Shown piece by piece: positions 7,669 through 9,396 of a stretch of DNA of 9,396 nucleotides. The DNA is from CALZJC01 sp041574955 (lineage in GTDB: Bacteria > Acidobacteriota > Thermoanaerobaculia > Multivoradales > JAHEKO01). Location: contig JBFGNS010000160.1 of the NCBI GenBank assembly GCA_041574955.1, forward strand, positions 1 to 9,396, written 5' to 3'. The notes below the pieces were generated by a model. That model saw nothing but the letters and a program-made list of their open reading frames with translations, searched no databases and was not told the DNA's origin. Position numbers and translations under genes: made by a program. Numbering within the stretch: the stretch's first letter is position 1; the number at the start of each line of letters is the position of its first letter.

Positions 7669-8133
7669 ATGAAGAGCAAGTTCGTGGTCGGTTTCCGGGT
7701 GGGGTTGGTGCTGGTTCTAACGACGGTCTGGTGTCCGGTCGCCGTGGCGCAGGACGGCGACGTCTTGAAGGCCCAGCTGGTCGAGCTCGAGCAGGCGGCC
7801 TGGCAGGCGTGGAAGGACGGCGATGCCGGCTTCTTCGAGAACTACATGCTCGACGACGCGCGTCTGATCCTGGGCGACGGCTCGAATCTGAGCAAGGCCG
7901 ACTTGTTGGAGCAGTTGAAGGCCGGCTCGTGTGAGGTCGCGGGCTACGAGCTGACCGGGTTCAGCCTGCACCGCTTCGGCGCCGCGACGGCGGCACTGAC
8001 CTACACGGCCAGCCAGGACGCTGTCTGCAACGGCCAGGCGGTGCCGCCCCGGCTGGTGGTGAGCTCGCTCTACGTGCTGCGCGACGGCAGCTGGCAGGGG
8101 GCCCTTTACCAGGAGACCGTCCCGCTCGGCTAG
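7669..8133 (+). CDS. Secreted SnoaL/DUF4440-like (NTF2-fold) protein
   Basis: A 154-aa protein with a Sec signal peptide: MKSKF, a hydrophobic stretch, and cleavage after AVA at about residue 27. The mature part of about 127 aa reads like a single NTF2-fold domain of the DUF4440/SnoaL-like group. The first helix contains AAWQAWKDGDAGFFENYMLDD, next come RLILGDGSNLSKADLLEQL, and the closing strands are VVSSLYVLRDGSWQGALYQET. Members are small secreted or cytosolic proteins of mostly unknown role, some binding hydrophobic ligands or acting as isomerases; no catalytic residue can be assigned here. Two cysteines (C88, C120) could pair in the periplasm. The start is supported by GAGGAG at 7656-7661, seven bases upstream. 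It converges with the yjbQ-like gene on the other strand, so it is probably monocistronic. Family assignment is from pattern only. Confidence 0.8.
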   Translation: MKSKFVVGFRVGLVLVLTTVWCPVAVAQDGDVLKAQLVELEQAAWQAWKDGDAGFFENYMLDDARLILGDGSNLSKADLLEQLKAGSCEVAGYELTGFSLHRFGAATAALTYTASQDAVCNGQAVPPRLVVSSLYVLRDGSWQGALYQETVPLG

Positions 8134-8200
8134 CAGCGGCTGCGAGCAGCGGTGTGGCCCCGACGGTCGCCGAGTCGGCAGGCCGGGCGGCCGGCCGCTA

Positions 8201-8217
8201 CTGGGCTAGCTGCCCAG
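8201..8217. terminator. Hairpin between convergent genes, possible shared terminator
   Basis: CTGGGC-TAGCT-GCCCAG is a perfect six-base-pair inverted repeat lying over the stop codon of the minus-strand gene. Another palindrome, GCGGCCGGCCGC, is at 8187-8198. The location in the convergent gap suits a bidirectional terminator, but neither side has a T-run. Confidence 0.3.
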
Positions 8218-8625
8218 CACCTCGATCAGCACCCGCCGGCGCCGCGGCCGGTTGTCGAAGTCGCACAGCACGATCTGCTGCCAGGTGCCGTGCTCCACCC
8301 GGCCGTCATGCACCGGCAGCACCAGCGACGGCCCCATCAGCGCGGCGCGCACGTGGGAGTAGCCGTTGCCGTCGCCCCAGCGCAGGTTGTGGGCGTAGTC
8401 GCCGTCGCTGGGCGCCAGCGCGTCGACCGCCCGGCGCAGGTCGGCGACGCAGCCGCTCTCGAACTCGAGGGTGGTGATGCCGGCGGTGGAACCGGGGGCG
8501 AACACCATCACCCAGCCGTCGCGGCAGCCGCTGGCGGCCACCACGCGCTCGACGTCGTCGGTCAGGTCGTGGATGTCGGTGTCGGCGGCGGTGGCTTTCT
8601 CGACGGACTCGCGGTGCAGCTTCAT
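8206..8625 (-). CDS. yjbQ: YjbQ/UPF0047 family protein
   Basis: A 139-aa cytosolic protein of the YjbQ (UPF0047) family, a trimeric beta-barrel fold. Some members show weak thiamine-phosphate synthase activity, but the true cellular role is unsettled. Family marks are present in order: GSTAGITTLEFESG (residues 45-58, in the position of the usual HTTA-ITINE segment), DGDYAHN with H79, WGDGNGYSHVRAALMGPS (83-100) with H91, LPVHDGR and HGTWQQIVLCDFDNRPRRR (112-130). Those histidines are likely metal or active-site ligands. The variant GSTAGITT replaces the HTT of the E. coli protein, so the first histidine is missing. The ATG (complement of 8623-8625) is preceded by GGGAGGAG at 8629-8636. The frame stays open far upstream on this strand, but that stretch overlaps the CoA-binding gene and is not coding. 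It is divergent from that gene. Confidence 0.9.
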   Translation of the reverse strand: MKLHRESVEKATAADTDIHDLTDDVERVVAASGCRDGWVMVFAPGSTAGITTLEFESGCVADLRRAVDALAPSDGDYAHNLRWGDGNGYSHVRAALMGPSLVLPVHDGRVEHGTWQQIVLCDFDNRPRRRRVLIEVLGS

Positions 8626-8702
8626 GGGCTCCTCCCTGTCGGCCGCCCGGGCGGGCCGGTCTGCCCTCCTCCCACCCGCTCGGGTGTTGGCGCCTCTTGC
8701 GA

Positions 8703-8718
8703 CCCACTCTAGCGTGGG
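8703..8718. promoter_or_regulatory. Inverted repeat in the divergent intergenic region
   Basis: CCCAC-TCTAGC-GTGGG is a perfect five-base-pair inverted repeat near the middle of the 156-base gap between two divergent genes. Read on the minus strand, TAGAGT within it could be a weak -10 for the yjbQ-like gene. It could be a shared operator or simply chance in GC-rich DNA. Confidence 0.25.
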
Positions 8719-8767
8719 CCGTGCCGGGCGCCCGGGCCGAAGCCGCGGGTCGGGCGGGCCACGGCAC

Positions 8768-8773
8768 GAGGAG
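8768..8773 (+). promoter_or_regulatory. Ribosome binding site deciding the GTG start at 8782
   Basis: GAGGAG ends at 8773, eight bases before the GTG at 8782. An alternative in-frame GTG at 8773 overlaps this site and so has no usable one of its own. Confidence 0.65.
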
Positions 8774-8781
8774 TGCTTGCC

Positions 8782-9300
8782 GTGCAGGAGCTGATCGCCG
8801 ACTTCCTGGCGCAGGAGAGGATCGCGATCGTGGGTGTGTCGCGCTCGAGCGATCAACCGGCCAACCTGAACTACCGCAAGCTGCGCGACGGCGGCCACCG
8901 GGTGTTCGCGGTCAACCCGCGCACCGACACCGCCGAGGGCGACCCGTGCTACCCCGACCTGGCCTCGATCCCCGGCGGTGTCGACGCGGTGCTGATCGCG
9001 ACGCCGCCGGCCGCCTCGCTGGCGGTGGCGCGCGACTGCGCCGAGCTGGGCATCGAGCGGGTCTGGATCCACCGCTCGTTCGGCCAGGGCAGCGTATCCG
9101 AGGAGGCCGTGGAGCTGTGCCGCGAGCGCGGCCTGCGGGTGATCCCGGGCGGCTGCCCGATGATGTTCGACCCGCCGGTGGACCTGGGCCACCGTTGCAT
9201 GCGGTGGCTGCTCGGGCTGACCGGCGGGCTGCCGCGGGCGGCCCGCCGTGGGGCGGGGGCGGCGGCCAAGCAACCCCGAGCCCGCCGACCACGTAGTTAG
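8782..9300 (+). CDS. CoA-binding domain (YccU-like Rossmann) protein
   Basis: A 172-aa single-domain protein of the CoA-binding family (related to YccU and to the CoA-binding part of succinyl-CoA synthetase-like enzymes). The Rossmann core opens with RIAIVGVSRSSDQPAN (about residues 13-28), then VFAVNPRTDT (41-50) and DAVLIATPP (68-76). These are followed by RVWIHRSFGQGSVSEEAVE and VIPGGCPMMFDPP, with the conserved cysteine C125. The closing DLGHRCMRWLLGLTGGLP is seen in one branch of the family. No ligase or ATP-grasp domain is attached. The last ~20 residues are Arg/Ala-rich and probably disordered. Members are believed to bind CoA or acyl-CoA, but their role is unknown. GTG 8782 is preferred on ribosome-binding-site position. 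It is divergent from the yjbQ-like gene, and a membrane-protein gene follows after 22 bases. Confidence 0.85.
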   Translation: MQELIADFLAQERIAIVGVSRSSDQPANLNYRKLRDGGHRVFAVNPRTDTAEGDPCYPDLASIPGGVDAVLIATPPAASLAVARDCAELGIERVWIHRSFGQGSVSEEAVELCRERGLRVIPGGCPMMFDPPVDLGHRCMRWLLGLTGGLPRAARRGAGAAAKQPRARRPRS

Positions 9301-9322
9301 GAGCGGAGGAGGTCGCTCGCCG

Positions 9323-9396
9323 ATGAAGACGTTTCTGCTGTGGCTGCTGCTGCTCGTCGTCTGCTGGCCCGCCGCGCTGCTGGCGCTGCTGCTCTA
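9323..9396 (+). CDS. Membrane-protein gene start, truncated by window edge
   Basis: An ATG at 9323 follows a GGAGGAGG site (9305-9312) ten bases upstream. It opens a frame encoding MKTFLLWLLLLVVCWPAALL and further Leu/Ala residues to the edge, 24 residues in all. This is a single hydrophobic segment, either a transmembrane helix or a signal peptide. It lies 22 bases after the CoA-binding gene on the same strand, so the two may be cotranscribed. The visible part is too short to name a family. Confidence 0.6.
   Translation, partial: MKTFLLWLLLLVVCWPAALLALLL

Noticed and set aside
8152..8712. Plus-strand open frame opposite the yjbQ-like gene (186 aa)
   Set aside because: It is His/Gln/Val-rich antisense of a recognisable family, with no ribosome binding site or motif.
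8626..9273. Upstream extension of the yjbQ-like frame on the minus strand
   Set aside because: Homology-like sequence begins at the ATG at 8623-8625, which has its own ribosome binding site. The extension lies over the CoA-binding gene and its composition is shadow-like.

Overview
This is a very GC-rich (roughly 70% by eye) bacterial window with dense coding, strong GAGGAG-type Shine-Dalgarno sequences, Sec signal peptides and RND (resistance-nodulation-division) efflux permeases. That points to a Gram-negative, double-membraned, high-GC lineage such as Acidobacteriota, Gemmatimonadota, Myxococcota or a related group. I cannot fix the phylum from the sequence alone. I see no tRNA, rRNA, CRISPR array, insertion sequence or phage gene.

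Layout. (1) Positions 1-4458 hold two tandem RND permeases on the + strand: the C-terminal part of one, cut by the window edge, and a complete one of 1051 aa 25 bases later. A hairpin follows the second. (2) Positions 4500-6016 hold a two-gene unit: a cysteine-rich MarR-type repressor translationally coupled (ATGA overlap) to an ArsM-type arsenite S-adenosylmethionine methyltransferase. A promoter-like sequence with an embedded perfect palindrome precedes it, so it looks like a self-regulated arsenic-methylation operon using a MarR regulator in place of the usual ArsR. (3) Positions 6216-7434 hold a secreted 278-aa protein whose last ~85 residues form a cysteine-rich, glycine-rich, hydrophobic domain resembling the halocin C8 bacteriocin core. 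A 97-aa three-helix membrane protein with its own promoter-like sequence follows. (4) Positions 7669-8133 encode a secreted SnoaL/DUF4440-like (NTF2-fold) protein. (5) Converging on it on the - strand is a YjbQ/UPF0047 family protein (8206-8625). Divergent from that is a CoA-binding Rossmann protein (8782-9300), and a partial membrane-protein gene runs off the right edge (9323-9396).

The RND pair should export hydrophobic toxicants with an adaptor and outer-membrane channel encoded outside the window. The MarR-ArsM pair should sense and methylate a metalloid. The most novel locus is the halocin-C8-like secreted protein, possibly a bacteriocin precursor, with a small membrane neighbour that might be an accessory or immunity protein. 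That assignment is an inference from residue pattern and overall architecture, not from a database match.
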